Below, piece by piece: positions 15,765 through 26,781 of a DNA stretch of 64,000 nt. Numbering within the stretch: the stretch's first letter is position 1; every line of letters begins with the position of its first letter. Below the pieces are notes generated by a model. That model worked only from the letters and a program-made list of their open reading frames with translations. It searched no databases and was not told where the DNA came from. Source of the DNA: Maricaulis sp. (lineage in GTDB: Bacteria; Pseudomonadota; Alphaproteobacteria; Caulobacterales; Maricaulaceae); NCBI RefSeq assembly GCF_017642925.1, contig NZ_JAEPOL010000009.1, forward strand, positions 96,154 to 160,153, written 5' to 3'. The position numbers were made by a program, and so were the translations under genes.

Positions 15765-16673
15765 ATGGCCACGCTCGAATGCCGGCTGATCAATGCCTCG
15801 ATCGCCTGTTATGCGATCAAGAGCGGGGCGCTCGATCCCGCCAATCCCAACCTCGCAAAGCTCGGCCTGAAGCCGGGCACCAAGCCCACCGTCTTCGTGA
15901 ACGGGCCCGAGCACATCAATGCCGGCTTCGTCGCGGAAACCTCGGATGACTGGGTTGTGCTCGCGCTGCGCGGCACGCTGCCACCCTTCAAGGGCGATCT
16001 GTGGGCGTGGATCCGAGACTGGTTGCAGGATTTCGAAGCCGGCCCGACCGACTGGACAATTGGCGGACGTGTCTTCGGGCGCGTGGAGACTGGTTTTGCC
16101 ACCGGCATGCTCAGCATCTGGCCCATGGCCAAGGCCGCGATCGACGCCATCGACCTGACCGGCAAGCGCGGCATTCTGGTTACCGGTCACTCCAAGGGCG
16201 CCGCGATGACCTTCCTGGCGACCTCGCTGATCAAGTCCGAACACCCGCACATGCTGGTGCAGAACTGCTGCTTCGCCGCGCCGATGACCTGCGATGCGAC
16301 CTTCCAGAGCAATTATGATGCGCTGGGCCTGCGTCCCTTCACCGTGCGCTACCAGAATGAGTACGACATCGTCCCCTTCCTGCCCTGGTGGCCGGCCCTG
16401 ACGCTGGCCGCCAGCGCCGAGCGGCGCGAGCGTGGCGAAGCGGTGCAGATGGCGCCGGAAGCCTGGCCGGAGCCCGGCAATAGTGCGTCAGACAATCTCT
16501 ACAAGCCGGTCGGCATCCTGCGCTATATCGGTCCCGATTGTCTGATCGAGTATGGCACGAAGGCCGAGAACGACGCCTGGGCCGCGCTCTGGCAGGCGAT
16601 CGATGCGGGCGACTTCCGCGAGATCGCGGAGGCCCATTCCGCGTCCGGCCGCTATTGCACCTGCATCTGCTGA
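15765..16673 (+). CDS. Lipase (class 3) family protein
   Basis: 302-residue alpha/beta hydrolase. WVVLALRGT (63-71) is the oxyanion strand, GHSKG (141-145) the nucleophile elbow with Ser143, and Asp201 in YDIVPF fits the acid of the triad; a His after the C-terminal third would complete it. The pattern is that of Lipase_3 proteins, usually triacylglycerol or phospholipid hydrolases. There is no signal peptide. The ATG follows GGGAGGACGTC. The C-terminus ends in CTCIC, an unusual Cys-rich tail. Confidence 0.85.
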   Translation: MATLECRLINASIACYAIKSGALDPANPNLAKLGLKPGTKPTVFVNGPEHINAGFVAETSDDWVVLALRGTLPPFKGDLWAWIRDWLQDFEAGPTDWTIGGRVFGRVETGFATGMLSIWPMAKAAIDAIDLTGKRGILVTGHSKGAAMTFLATSLIKSEHPHMLVQNCCFAAPMTCDATFQSNYDALGLRPFTVRYQNEYDIVPFLPWWPALTLAASAERRERGEAVQMAPEAWPEPGNSASDNLYKPVGILRYIGPDCLIEYGTKAENDAWAALWQAIDAGDFREIAEAHSASGRYCTCIC

Positions 16674-16679
16674 GGCGGA

Positions 16680-18023
16680 TCAGGTGTCGGACGGGCCGGG
16701 CATTTCCTTCACGTGGACATCCATCTGCGGGAAGGGGAATTCGATGCCGTGCTCGTGGAAGCTCTTCCAGATCGCCATGTAGACATCGCTGCGGACATTG
16801 GAGAGCCCGTTCTGCGGGTCGGAGATCCAGAAGCGCAGGTCGAAATTGACCGAGCTGTCGCCGAACTCCATCAGATTGCAGACCGGCGTCTTGTCCGGCA
16901 CGACACGGTCAACGGTCTGGGCGGCGGCGATGGCAAGCTGCTGCACCTTCTCCATGTCCACAGTCCCGTAGGACACGCCGAAGGGGGCGTGCTGGCGCAC
17001 CACCCGGTCGGATTTGGACCAGTTGATCACGCCATTGGCGATGAAGTGCTCGTTCGGGATGAGGTGCTCGGTGCCGTCGCGCGTGCGCATGGAGACATAG
17101 CGCGACTGCATGCCCGTCACCCAGCCGAACTGGCCATCGACTTCCAGCGCATCGCCCGGCTTGATCGACTTGTCGGCCAGGAGCGTGAAGCCGGCGGCGA
17201 AGTTCGCCACGGTCTTCTGCAAGCCCAGCCCGACCCCGATACCGACAGCACCGGAAAAGATCGCCAGCGTGGCCAGGTTGAAGCCGGTCAGCTGCAGCGC
17301 GATCAAGAGCGCCACGATCGGCAGGACAAAGCCGAGCACCTTGGAGATCAGCGCCCGCAAGGCCGGCGAAATCTCGTCGGCACGTTCCAGCTGGGTGTTG
17401 ATCGCGCGGCCGGCAAAGGAGGCCGCCCAGAACAGCACGCCGAAATAGATCAGCGTGCGCAGCACGTCGAACAGGGAGAGATCGACCGGATCGCCCTCCT
17501 CCGTCTCGCCCAGCGGGATGGCCAGCGCCTGCAGCTGCATGACGACATCGTCGAGCAGGCCGAACACATCGAGCGCCGCCACCGGCCAGGCGATGTAGAA
17601 AGCGACCTGCGACCAGAAGCGCGAGCGGATAATCAGCGTCACGGCGCGGATCACCAGCCAGGCCGTCATCAGGCTCATCGCCGCGTTGATGAGATGGAAG
17701 GGCCGATCGACCGCGCCCAGCACCACACGCTCGATCGCCAGCACAGCCAGCAGCGCCAGCGGTGTGGCCAGGGCAATCGCCGCGGTCAGCAGCCGCCGTG
17801 CCAGACCCGTGCGGATCAGCTCGCGCGTGTGCGCCTCGACCAGATGACGCAGGCGCGGCCCGAAGATCAGCGCCGGGATGAAAGCCGCCGCCACCAGTCC
17901 GATCTGGATCGCGACATTGATGTCCAGCAGGGTTTCCTGGAGCCAGGTCAGGATCTCGCCGAAACGGCCCTGAAACGCTTCGAGCGGCAGGAGCTCGTCG
18001 AGAGCGGAATCATCCTGTGTCAT
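16680..18023 (-). CDS. Mechanosensitive ion channel, MscS family
   Basis: 447 residues. Several N-terminal membrane helices precede the MscS core: the pore helix segment LATLAIFSGAVGIGVGLGLQ, then KTVANFAAGFTLLADKSIKP and GDALEVDGQFGWV, and IPNEHFIANGVINWS of the beta domain. The C-terminal alpha/beta domain ends at the protein end. It would open under membrane tension during hypo-osmotic shock. ATG at 18023 is chosen; an in-frame GTG at 18035 is an alternative. Confidence 0.92.
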   Translation of the reverse strand: MTQDDSALDELLPLEAFQGRFGEILTWLQETLLDINVAIQIGLVAAAFIPALIFGPRLRHLVEAHTRELIRTGLARRLLTAAIALATPLALLAVLAIERVVLGAVDRPFHLINAAMSLMTAWLVIRAVTLIIRSRFWSQVAFYIAWPVAALDVFGLLDDVVMQLQALAIPLGETEEGDPVDLSLFDVLRTLIYFGVLFWAASFAGRAINTQLERADEISPALRALISKVLGFVLPIVALLIALQLTGFNLATLAIFSGAVGIGVGLGLQKTVANFAAGFTLLADKSIKPGDALEVDGQFGWVTGMQSRYVSMRTRDGTEHLIPNEHFIANGVINWSKSDRVVRQHAPFGVSYGTVDMEKVQQLAIAAAQTVDRVVPDKTPVCNLMEFGDSSVNFDLRFWISDPQNGLSNVRSDVYMAIWKSFHEHGIEFPFPQMDVHVKEMPGPSDT

Positions 18024-18154
18024 GGGCCTTGGCACTCCGGCTCGTGCGGTGAGATCAAAGGGTTAGCACGAGATGCGCGCGCAGGACCAGAGGCGGAAAG
18101 GAACGGGCGGCGGTTTCAGCCGTTACAACCCGTATAGCCACAAGGGAGGTCATC

Positions 18155-18406
18155 ATGGCCACTCTCCATGCGCGCGAATTGCGCACCGTGTGGCGGCGCC
18201 GGCTTTTCACCTTCGCGGTCGCCACCTTTATCGTTCTCGCCCTGCTTCTCGCCGTCGGCAGCCCGCTGATGGCCGAATTCGTGCAGCCCGGCCTCATCGG
18301 CCCTGTCGTCTTTGCCGTCGAGTGGGTGGTGATTGCCGCGGGCCTGACCTGGCTGGCACTGTTCGCCCTGTCGAAGCGGCGCCGGGACCTGCCCGGAGCC
18401 GAATAG
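18155..18406 (+). CDS. Small two-helix membrane protein
   Basis: 83 residues with a basic start (LRTVWRRR), two hydrophobic helices (about 17-40 and 49-70) and a basic tail (SKRRRD), so both ends are probably cytoplasmic. GGGAGGTCATC precedes the ATG. No family recognised. It lies divergent from the MscS gene and convergent with the next leftward gene. Confidence 0.7.
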   Translation: MATLHARELRTVWRRRLFTFAVATFIVLALLLAVGSPLMAEFVQPGLIGPVVFAVEWVVIAAGLTWLALFALSKRRRDLPGAE

Positions 18407-18415
18407 TCCGGGCCG

Positions 18416-18856
18416 CTATCGCCCTCGGTAGTAGCGGCGGGCAACGCCGACAAAGATCGGGCTGGCCAGGAAAGCGTACCACGCCCCGGCGATACCCGTG
18501 GCGAACAACGAGAAAAAGACAATGCTGGCCGCACTGTCATAGGCGCCGTTGGCGGCGCTTGCCGACAGGAGTGCGCCACTCAGCCCGCACAGCGTGGCCA
18601 GCCCGATCGCCGGTCCGCCGACGAGAAAGCGCTGCCATTTGAACGCCATGCCCGGTGGCTGGTCCAGCCTTCGCGCCCACCAGGTCGAGAGGGCAAAGTC
18701 CGCCATCCAGATCACGGCAAAGCCGGCCGACAATCCAAGCAGGATGGCTGCTGGCACGCCCCCGGGTCCGGACAGTGCTGTGACGGCCCGAAGGAGCGCG
18801 ACGCAGGCAGCCACGCCCCCGGCGAGCACGACAGTCCGGTTGGGGCGGCGTACCAC
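18416..18856 (-). CDS. Hypothetical membrane protein
   Basis: 146 residues with about four hydrophobic segments (10-28, 34-55, 77-100, 108-135) and basic termini. It begins one base before the gatB stop on the same strand and could be the distal gene of the gat operon. No family recognised; the length and topology are compatible with a small inner-membrane protein of unknown role. Confidence 0.65.
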   Translation of the reverse strand: MVRRPNRTVVLAGGVAACVALLRAVTALSGPGGVPAAILLGLSAGFAVIWMADFALSTWWARRLDQPPGMAFKWQRFLVGGPAIGLATLCGLSGALLSASAANGAYDSAASIVFFSLFATGIAGAWYAFLASPIFVGVARRYYRGR

Positions 18857-18857
18857 C

Positions 18858-20337
<1,480 letters not shown>

Positions 20338-20351
<14 letters not shown>

Positions 20352-20613
20352 CTTGCTCATCCTCGTCGTCCCAGGTCGGACGCTCTTCTTCCGGCGTATT
20401 CATCGCCGCGACCAGTACCCGGCCCGCCATCATCACGGTCAGACCGAAAAACAGGAAACCGACGCCGGGTGTCACCAGCAGTACGGTCCAGAGATTGCGC
20501 GGCTCCAGCGGGGCGATGCCGCGGAACACGACCACGCCGGCCAGCACCAGCAGCGCGCCGACCAGGAAGGCCGGCCGCGACAGCTTCATCGCCGGGTGCG
20601 CGGGTTCAGTCAT
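20338..20613 (-). CDS. Small membrane protein inserted between gatA and gatB
   Basis: 91 residues with two hydrophobic helices (about 13-30 and 40-65) and an acidic tail rich in Glu and Asp. Its end overlaps the beginning of gatB by about 14 bases, and its start overlaps the end of the next small gene by 8. The start at 20613 (MTEPAHP) is chosen. No family recognised. The overlaps on both sides argue that it is translated as part of the gat operon. Confidence 0.65.
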
Positions 20614-20908
20614 TGCCCGCATCCCCGCCATCCGTGCGCTTGCGGCTGCCCGGCGCCGGGACGAAGGCCCGCCAGGCCGTGCCCAGACCGATGACGCACA
20701 GGGCCAGCCCGATCAGCAGCACCACGATCACCCACAGCGAGGGCAGCGTGCCCGCCCCCAGCGTGGCGATCAGCCCGTCGACACCGCTGAGCACCAGCGG
20801 CACAGCGAACATCAGGCACATCAGCGCGATGGCCAGGACGATGATCCGCGTCGTCCAGACATTGGCAGCGCCGGTTTCGCGCGTATCGGGTCCGGGAGCG
20901 TCGCTCAT
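20606..20908 (-). CDS. Second small membrane protein between gatA and gatB
   Basis: 100 residues with two hydrophobic helices (about 20-42 and 55-78) and a basic tail. It starts four bases after the gatA stop and overlaps the next small membrane gene by 8 bases. It has the same two-helix layout and length as that gene, but clear sequence identity between them is not obvious. No family recognised. Confidence 0.62.
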   Translation of the reverse strand: MSDAPGPDTRETGAANVWTTRIIVLAIALMCLMFAVPLVLSGVDGLIATLGAGTLPSLWVIVVLLIGLALCVIGLGTAWRAFVPAPGSRKRTDGGDAGND

Positions 20909-20912
20909 CGGC

Positions 20913-22388
20913 CTACCACCACTTCTCCGCCTTGAAGCCGAAGCCGGCACTGTCCTCGATCGCCGCACCGACCTTGAACATGGTCTCTTCGTCCAGCGCG
21001 CGCGTGATCACCTGCAGCCCCAGCGGCAGGCCCGACTTGTCCAGCCCCGCCGGCACCGACATGGCCGGCACGCCGGCCAGGTTCGCCGTCACGGTGAAGA
21101 CGTCGTTGAGATACATCGCGATCGGATCGTCCGACTTGGTGCCCAGACCGAAGGCGGCCGACGGTGCGGCCGGCGTCAGGATGGCGTCGACCTTCTCGAA
21201 GGCCTGGTCGAAGTCCTGCAGGATGCGCGTCCGCACTTTCTGGGCCCGCAGGTAATACGCGTCGTAATAACCGGCCGAGAGCACATAGGTGCCGATCATG
21301 ATGCGGCGCTGCACCTCGTGGCCGAAGCCTGCGGCGCGCGTCTTCTCATAGGTGTCGTTGAGATCCTTGCCCTCGACGCGGTTGCCATAGCGCATGCCGT
21401 CATAGCGCGCGAGATTGGACGAGGCTTCCGCCGGCGCAACGATGTAATAGGCCGGCAGGGCGTATTTCGTGTGCGGCAGGGAGATGTCGACAATCTCGCA
21501 ACCGGCGGCCTTGAGCCAGTCGATACCCTTCTGCCAGACCTCGTCGATCTCAGCCGGCATGCCGTCGACGCGGTATTCCTTCGGAACGCCGATCTTCAGA
21601 CCCTTCACCGATTGACCGACCGCGGCGGCAAAATCCGGCACATCATTCGGCAGCGAGGTGGAGTCCTTGGGGTCGTGCCCCGACATCGCCTGCAACAGCA
21701 GCGCCGAGTCCTTCACCGTCTTGGCGAACGGGCCCGGGTGGTCGAGCGAAGAGGCGAAGGCCACGACGCCCCAGCGCGAGGTGCGGCCATAGGTGCCCTT
21801 CACGCCGACCGTCCCCGTAAAAGAGGCCGGCTGGCGGATCGAGCCGCCCGTATCGGTGCCTGTGGCACCGAAGCACAGATCGGCGGCCACGGCCGCAGCC
21901 GAACCGCCGGACGAACCGCCCGGTGTCAGGCTCTCATTGCTGTCCTTGGCCTTCCAGGGATTGACCACCGGACCGGTATTCGACGTCTCGTTCGACGAGC
22001 CCATGGCGAATTCGTCCATCGAGGTCTTGGCCACGAAGACAGCGCCGGCATCCCACAGCTTCGACGTCACCGTCGACTCATAGGTCGGCTTGAAACCCTT
22101 GAGGATGTTCGAGGACGCAGACGTATCCACGCCTTCCACGGCGAACAGGTCCTTGATGGCCAGCGGCACGCCTTCCAGCAGACCGCCCTCGCCCCTGGCC
22201 AGGCGCGCATCGGCAGCCTTGGCCATGGCCATGGTCTTTTCCTCGTCGAAGGCCGTGAAGGCATTCAGCGCCGGCTGGGCCGCCTGGCAGGCCGCAAAGG
22301 CCGCCTGCGCAAGCTCGGTCGCGGAGACCTCCTTGCCCTTCAGCTTGGCGGAAACCTCGTCGAGGGAGAGTTTGAGAAGATCGCTCAT
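20913..22388 (-). CDS. gatA: Asp-tRNA(Asn)/Glu-tRNA(Gln) amidotransferase subunit A
   Basis: 491-residue amidase-signature enzyme that releases ammonia from glutamine. The catalytic triad is visible: Lys79 (LAIKDLF), cis-Ser159 (GGSSGGS) and nucleophile Ser183 ([12 protein letters not shown]). Length is normal for GatA. It lies six bases downstream of gatC on the same strand. All residues needed for activity are present. Confidence 0.97.
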   Translation of the reverse strand: MSDLLKLSLDEVSAKLKGKEVSATELAQAAFAACQAAQPALNAFTAFDEEKTMAMAKAADARLARGEGGLLEGVPLAIKDLFAVEGVDTSASSNILKGFKPTYESTVTSKLWDAGAVFVAKTSMDEFAMGSSNETSNTGPVVNPWKAKDSNESLTPGGSSGGSAAAVAADLCFGATGTDTGGSIRQPASFTGTVGVKGTYGRTSRWGVVAFASSLDHPGPFAKTVKDSALLLQAMSGHDPKDSTSLPNDVPDFAAAVGQSVKGLKIGVPKEYRVDGMPAEIDEVWQKGIDWLKAAGCEIVDISLPHTKYALPAYYIVAPAEASSNLARYDGMRYGNRVEGKDLNDTYEKTRAAGFGHEVQRRIMIGTYVLSAGYYDAYYLRAQKVRTRILQDFDQAFEKVDAILTPAAPSAAFGLGTKSDDPIAMYLNDVFTVTANLAGVPAMSVPAGLDKSGLPLGLQVITRALDEETMFKVGAAIEDSAGFGFKAEKWW

Positions 22389-22394
22389 ATGCCC

Positions 22395-22682
22395 CTACTC
22401 CACCGATTTCGGCACGACGAAAAAGCCCTCATCGGACTTCGGTGCATTGGCGAGAACCTTGTCGCGGATCCCGCCATCGGTGATCTCGTCCTTGCGCATC
22501 GGCAGCGGGAAGGCGACGGGCGTCGTCATGGCCTGCACGCCCTCGACATCGACCTCGTCGAGCTGCTCGATCCATTTCAGGATGCCATTGAGCTCACCCA
22601 CCAGGGTGTCGATACGGTCTTCCGGCTCGGCGAGGCGCGCGAGGCGCGCAATACGCCGGACGTCGTCAGCGGTCACGGACAT
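22395..22682 (-). CDS. gatC: Asp-tRNA(Asn)/Glu-tRNA(Gln) amidotransferase subunit C
   Basis: 95 residues, typical for GatC: VRRIARLARLAEPEDRIDTL, ILKWIEQLDEVDVEGVQAMT and RDKVLANAP near the C-terminus. It wraps around GatA and GatB and stabilises the complex. It is the first gene of the gatC-gatA run and diverges from ruvX, with about 100 bp of shared upstream DNA. Confidence 0.95.
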   Translation of the reverse strand: MSVTADDVRRIARLARLAEPEDRIDTLVGELNGILKWIEQLDEVDVEGVQAMTTPVAFPLPMRKDEITDGGIRDKVLANAPKSDEGFFVVPKSVE

Positions 22683-22782
22683 TGGAAATCACTCCGGATA
22701 GTCGAAGCCGATTGAGTACCAACCCGGTTTCGCAGGTGCAAGAAAGCTTGACGGCTGCGCCTGCACGGCGCATTGGCGGCGC

Positions 22783-23235
22783 ATGCCCGTTATCGCCCTG
22801 GAAGACCTGCCCCACGGCCCCCTGATCGCGCTCGATCCGGGCACAAAGACGATCGGCGTGGCGTCCTGCGGCGCCTCGCGCGGGCTGGCCACACCGGTGG
22901 AAACCATTGTACGCACCAAGTTCACCGCCGATGCCGAGCGCATCTTCGCCCTCTATGACGAGCGCAATGCCGTGGCGATCGTGATGGGCCTGCCGGTCAA
23001 TATGGACGGGTCCGAAGGTCCGCGCGTCCAGTCCGTCCGCGCCCTGGCCCGCAATCTGTTGCGCCTGCGCGATATTCCCGTCGTCTTTCAGGATGAGCGC
23101 CTGTCGACCTTCGAGGCCGAGGAAAAGCTGATTGCCGCCGGGGTGCGCCGCGACAGGCGCAAGGCCGTGATCGATGCCCACGCCGCCGCCAACATCCTGC
23201 AAAGCGCCCTCGACCGTCTGGCGCAGCTGGGTTGA
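22783..23235 (+). CDS. ruvX: RuvX/YqgF putative Holliday junction resolvase / rRNA maturation nuclease
   Basis: 150 residues. RNase H-like fold with the first acidic strand LIALDPGTKTIGVA, then AIVMGLPVNMDGSEGPR, FQDERLSTFEAE with the second acidic pair, and VIDAHAAANILQ with the final Asp. YqgF is essential for 16S rRNA 5'-end maturation in E. coli and was also proposed as a Holliday junction resolvase. It is divergent from gatC, a common alphaproteobacterial arrangement. Confidence 0.94.
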   Translation: MPVIALEDLPHGPLIALDPGTKTIGVASCGASRGLATPVETIVRTKFTADAERIFALYDERNAVAIVMGLPVNMDGSEGPRVQSVRALARNLLRLRDIPVVFQDERLSTFEAEEKLIAAGVRRDRRKAVIDAHAAANILQSALDRLAQLG

Positions 23236-23251
23236 TAGCCCGAACCTCTTT

Positions 23252-23427
23252 CTTCCCCACGGAAGTGGGGAAGTGGGCCGAGGCAAGGCCTCGGGTCGCC
23301 ACGTTTTTTTGGGGGGCGCGGCCACAGGCCGCGAACGACCGTCGAGCGAGGCACCACCATTCCGCCGCGTATCGCGGCGGCCCCTCCCCCGTTTCACGGG
23401 TCCCCCTCCCCACGTCGTGGGGAGGAA
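23252..23427. repeat. Structured intergenic repeat family B, copy 1
   Basis: Starts with hairpin CTTCCCCAC/GTGGGGAAG, then the stem CCGAGGC-AAG-GCCTCGG, and ends with hairpin CCTCCCCAC/GTGGGGAGG. The inner part contains a run of seven T and six G near 23305. It fills most of the gap between ruvX and the AEC gene. Copies at 36811 and 40745 share the layout with compensatory stem changes. Confidence 0.85.
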
Positions 23428-23478
23428 AGGCAAAGCGGTGGATGACCTTGCGGGCAAAGCGCAATAAAGAGACTCACC

Positions 23479-24396
23479 ATGCAGGCTTCGATCGTCTCCG
23501 CTCTCGTCCCCGTATTCGGTGTCATCTTCATCGGATGGCTGTTGCGCCGGTCCAGCCTTCTGCCGGATGACAGCTGGGCGCCGATCTCCCGCCTCGCCTA
23601 TCTGGGCCTGTCGCCCGCCCTGCTGTTTTCCTCGATCAGCCATGCCGACCTCAGCAATATCCAGCTGGGCAGCTTCATCCTGGCAGCCATGCTGGGCTTT
23701 CTGGGCATGGCGGCGATCACGCTGGCGCTGAAGCCCTTCCTGCGCATTCCCGACCCCACCTATACCAGCCTCTTCCAGGCCACCTGCCGCTGGAACGGCC
23801 TCCTCATCCTGGCCCTGGGCATCGCCCTGTTCGGCGATGAGGGCGAGATCCTGGTGGCGCTGATCATGGTCGTCTCCATCCCGCTGGTGAACATGGAGTG
23901 CGTGGCGGCCCTGTCGGTCTGGGGCGATGGCGCCAAGCCGAAATGGGATTCGATCCTCTATCGCATCCTCACCAATCCGCTGATCCTCGGCTCGGCCGCG
24001 GGCGGTATCGTCAATCTGGGCAATATTCCCCTGCCCGGCATGGTGACGGACACGGTCGACCTCCTCGGCCAGGCCGCCCTGCCGCTGATCCTTCTGGCCG
24101 TCGGTGCCGGTCTCAACTTCACCGCCATGAAGGCCCGGCCGCGCCTGCTGGCGCTTTCGGTCTTCATCAAGCTGATGATCGGGCCGCTGGTCTTCTATGG
24201 CGTCGGCCGGGCGCTCGGCATTGAGGGCGTGCCGCTGACCATCCTCCTGCTCACCGGCGCTTCACCCGGCGCGGCCTCGGCCTATGTGCTGGCCAAGCAG
24301 ATGGGCGGGGATGCCCCTTATTCGGCCGGAGACATCACGGCATCAGCGCTCTTCTGCTTCGTAACCATCCCGTTCTGGCTGTGGGCGTTGGGATAG
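23479..24396 (+). CDS. AEC-family (auxin efflux carrier-like) transporter
   Basis: 305-residue inner-membrane permease with about ten helices in two halves. Characteristic pieces are FGVIFIGWLLRRSSLLPDD at the start, RWNGLLILALGIALFGDEG and, in the second half, ILLLTGASPGAASAYVLAKQ. AEC proteins export or import organic anions such as malate or malonate; the substrate is not inferable. It is transcribed alone between two structured repeats. Confidence 0.9.
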   Translation: MQASIVSALVPVFGVIFIGWLLRRSSLLPDDSWAPISRLAYLGLSPALLFSSISHADLSNIQLGSFILAAMLGFLGMAAITLALKPFLRIPDPTYTSLFQATCRWNGLLILALGIALFGDEGEILVALIMVVSIPLVNMECVAALSVWGDGAKPKWDSILYRILTNPLILGSAAGGIVNLGNIPLPGMVTDTVDLLGQAALPLILLAVGAGLNFTAMKARPRLLALSVFIKLMIGPLVFYGVGRALGIEGVPLTILLLTGASPGAASAYVLAKQMGGDAPYSAGDITASALFCFVTIPFWLWALG

Positions 24397-24404
24397 CGAC
24401 TGCC

Positions 24405-24549
24405 CATCCTTCCCCTTGACGGGGAAGCTGCCCGGCGAAGCCGGGCGGAAGGGGTGGGAGCGAGGTCTCGGCGATTCTGCCACCACCGGGGTTCACCCCC
24501 TCCACCACCGCTTCGCGGCGGTCCTCCTCCCCCATCAAGGGGGAGGATG
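24405..24549. repeat. Structured intergenic repeat family B, copy 2
   Basis: Ends are inverted (CATCC...GGATG). Hairpins are CTTCCCC/GGGGAAG at the left, CCCGGC-GAA-GCCGGG next, and CCTCCCCC-N4-GGGGGAGG at the right. It exactly fills the 158-bp space between two convergent genes, where it may serve as a two-way terminator. Confidence 0.85.
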
Positions 24550-24554
24550 GAGAT

Positions 24555-25526
24555 CTAATCCCCCAGACAATACCGCTCACCCTCATCCGCCAGACCGAAA
24601 CCGGCCTCGAAAACCTGCTGGCGTTCCGGGGCGTCCGGGAAGCGCACCGGATTGGTGTGGTTGAAATGAATGAAGCGGATTTTGGCTTTCTCTTCATCCG
24701 GCAAGTCCGCAAAACGCGTCATGGAATGTGTGATGAAGGGATGCGGAAAGCCGGACATGTCGCGGCCGGGGATCTCGCCATTGGCGAAGAAGGTGGCGTC
24801 GATATAGGCGACATCCACCGAGGCCAGCGCCTGTTCGATCATACCGGGCGCGCCGTCCTCGACGTCACCCCAGACATCCCACTCCTCCCAGCTGTCGATA
24901 TCCGGCAGGAAGAGCGCCGAGCGGTCCGGCCCGTCGATGCGGAAGCCGACGACCTCGGTGTATTCCTGACGATGGGGCACTTCAAAGGGTGTCACGGTGA
25001 GCGAGCCCACGACGGACGGTTCGTCGGCCTGCAGGTCCTCCAGCACGATATTGCCCAGACGCACCAGCTGGTCCCAGGGCCCGTTGGAGAAGAGAAAGGC
25101 CGCCATGGAGGGCATGGCGTAGACCGGCACCCCCTGGGCGCCCATGCTCTCGAAACCCAGATACATCAGCCCGGTATAGTGGCCGATATGGCCGTGGGTG
25201 AGGAAAATCCCATCCAGCCCCGGCCCCTCGCCTGTTGACGGCGCAAATTCGTCCAGACGCTGCAGCTGCTCACGCATATCCGGTGTTGCCTCGAACAGGT
25301 AGCGCGCATCGTGCGGGCGGTCGACAACGGCAAGCGAGGTCGCCAGCCGCCGCAGGGAGGGATCGGCCCAAGCCGGATCGTCCGGATTGCCCATCTGCGG
25401 CGCCCCGCCATCCTGGGCCACGCCCAGCACCAGAAGTTCGACCGCGCAGCGAGGCGGAGGCGGAGCTTCGGACTGGACAGTCGATGCAAGAAGCGCGAGC
25501 GCAAGCGCGCCTGTGAGAGTCGTCAT
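24555..25526 (-). CDS. Secreted PqqB-like metallo-beta-lactamase-fold protein
   Basis: 323 residues. A signal peptide (ALALALLASTVQS) precedes a PqqB-type MBL domain: VLGVAQDGGAPQMG, the metal loop THGHIGHYTG (His111, 113, 116), ALFLPDIDSWEEWD and FIHFNHTNPV. The usual HxHxDH Asp is Gly here. PqqB is a cytoplasmic PQQ biosynthesis hydroxylase; this protein has an export signal and there is no pqqACDE next to it, so it is probably a PqqB-like hydrolase of other function. An in-frame ATG at 25532 is an alternative start. Confidence 0.8.
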   Translation of the reverse strand: MTTLTGALALALLASTVQSEAPPPPRCAVELLVLGVAQDGGAPQMGNPDDPAWADPSLRRLATSLAVVDRPHDARYLFEATPDMREQLQRLDEFAPSTGEGPGLDGIFLTHGHIGHYTGLMYLGFESMGAQGVPVYAMPSMAAFLFSNGPWDQLVRLGNIVLEDLQADEPSVVGSLTVTPFEVPHRQEYTEVVGFRIDGPDRSALFLPDIDSWEEWDVWGDVEDGAPGMIEQALASVDVAYIDATFFANGEIPGRDMSGFPHPFITHSMTRFADLPDEEKAKIRFIHFNHTNPVRFPDAPERQQVFEAGFGLADEGERYCLGD

Positions 25527-25581
25527 GTGCAAACGAGAAGCGAAGCCGTGCGGCGGGTCAAGCCTCGCGATTACCAGGGCT

Positions 25582-25718
25582 CACCCCGTTTACGGGGGAG
25601 CTGTCCGCATAGCGGACTGAGGGGGCGGTGCGAAAGCACCGTCGAGCGCGCCAGCGCGCATGACTCTCCCCCATCGCCTCACTGCGCTCGGCACTTCCCC
25701 CGCTCACGCAGGGGAAGC
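25582..25718. repeat. Structured intergenic repeat family B, copy 3 (diverged)
   Basis: Left hairpin CCCCGTTTACGGGG, then stem GTCCGC-ATA-GCGGAC, stem CGGTGC-GAAA-GCACCG, stem GCGCGC-CA-GCGCGC, and right hairpin CTTCCCC...GGGGAAG. It precedes pyrB. The second stem corresponds in position to the variable stem of copy 2. Confidence 0.75.
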
Positions 25719-25803
25719 CTTCGTGTCGCGTCTTGCCCGTTGCCGCGACTGCCCCTATACCGCCGCAGACATCTTTCCGGGGCCTGACGAAACGGGAGGC
25801 GGG

Positions 25804-26781
25804 ATGACCCGCGCCGCATTTTCCTACGACTTCCCCCATCGCCACCTGATTTCGGTGGCCGATCTCAATCCCGTCGACATCCGCATCATCTTCGAGCGCG
25901 CTGCCCACTGGCTGGCGGTGAACCGCACGCCGGACAAGTCAAGCGATGTGCTCAAGGGGCTGACGGTGCTGAACCTCTTCTTCGAGGCGTCGACCCGCAC
26001 CCAGGGCTCGTTCGAGATGGCCGGCAAGCGGCTGGGCGCCGATGTGGTGAATTTCGCCGTGGCGCACTCCTCCGCATCGAAGGGCGAGAGCCTGTCGGAT
26101 ACGGCGCGCACGCTGGCCGCCATGCGGCCGGATATCATGGTGGTACGCCATTCGGCCACCGGCGCGCCGCGCTTCCTCGCCGAACGCACCGGACTGGCCG
26201 TGGTCAATGCGGGCGACGGCATGCACGAACACCCCACCCAGGCCCTGCTCGACAGTTTCACCCTGGCCCAGCACTGGGGCGAGGTCGGCGGCAAGCGCAT
26301 CCTGATTGTCGGCGACATCCTCCACTCGCGCGTTGCCCGCTCGAACATCGGCCTGCTGAACATTCTCGGCGCAGAGATCCGTCTGTGCGCCCCGCCCACT
26401 CTGCTGCCGTCAGATGTCGACCAGTGGGGCTGCGACGTCTTCCACGATCTCGACGACGCCCTTCAGGACTGCGACGCCGTCATGGCGCTGCGCCAGCAGA
26501 AGGAGCGCATGTCCGGCGGTTTCGTGCCTTCGGCTCGCGAATTCTTCCACCTGTTCGGCCTGACGCATGAACGGCTGGAAGTCTGCTCGCCCGACGTGCT
26601 GGTCATGCATCCCGGCCCGATGAACCGCGGCACCGAGATCCACACCAAGCTGGCCGACGACCCAGAGAAGAGCGTGATCCTGGAACAGGTCGAAAGCGGC
26701 GTGGCCGTGCGCATGGCGGTGCTCGAACTGATCGGCGAGACCATCCGCCGCGACTTCCATAGCCGGGAGGCGGGACAATGA
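25804..26781 (+). CDS. pyrB: Aspartate carbamoyltransferase catalytic subunit
   Basis: 325 residues. It condenses carbamoyl phosphate with aspartate in pyrimidine synthesis. Motifs seen: FFEASTRTQGSFE (carbamoyl phosphate loop), HPTQALLD, and MHPGPMNRG. The start at 25804 follows GGGAGG and gives the normal N-terminus; a frame open from 25660 runs into the repeat. The stop overlaps the next gene as ATGA. With the inactive dihydroorotase next door this is the class in which ATCase and a dihydroorotase homologue form a dodecameric complex. Confidence 0.96.
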   Translation: MTRAAFSYDFPHRHLISVADLNPVDIRIIFERAAHWLAVNRTPDKSSDVLKGLTVLNLFFEASTRTQGSFEMAGKRLGADVVNFAVAHSSASKGESLSDTARTLAAMRPDIMVVRHSATGAPRFLAERTGLAVVNAGDGMHEHPTQALLDSFTLAQHWGEVGGKRILIVGDILHSRVARSNIGLLNILGAEIRLCAPPTLLPSDVDQWGCDVFHDLDDALQDCDAVMALRQQKERMSGGFVPSAREFFHLFGLTHERLEVCSPDVLVMHPGPMNRGTEIHTKLADDPEKSVILEQVESGVAVRMAVLELIGETIRRDFHSREAGQ

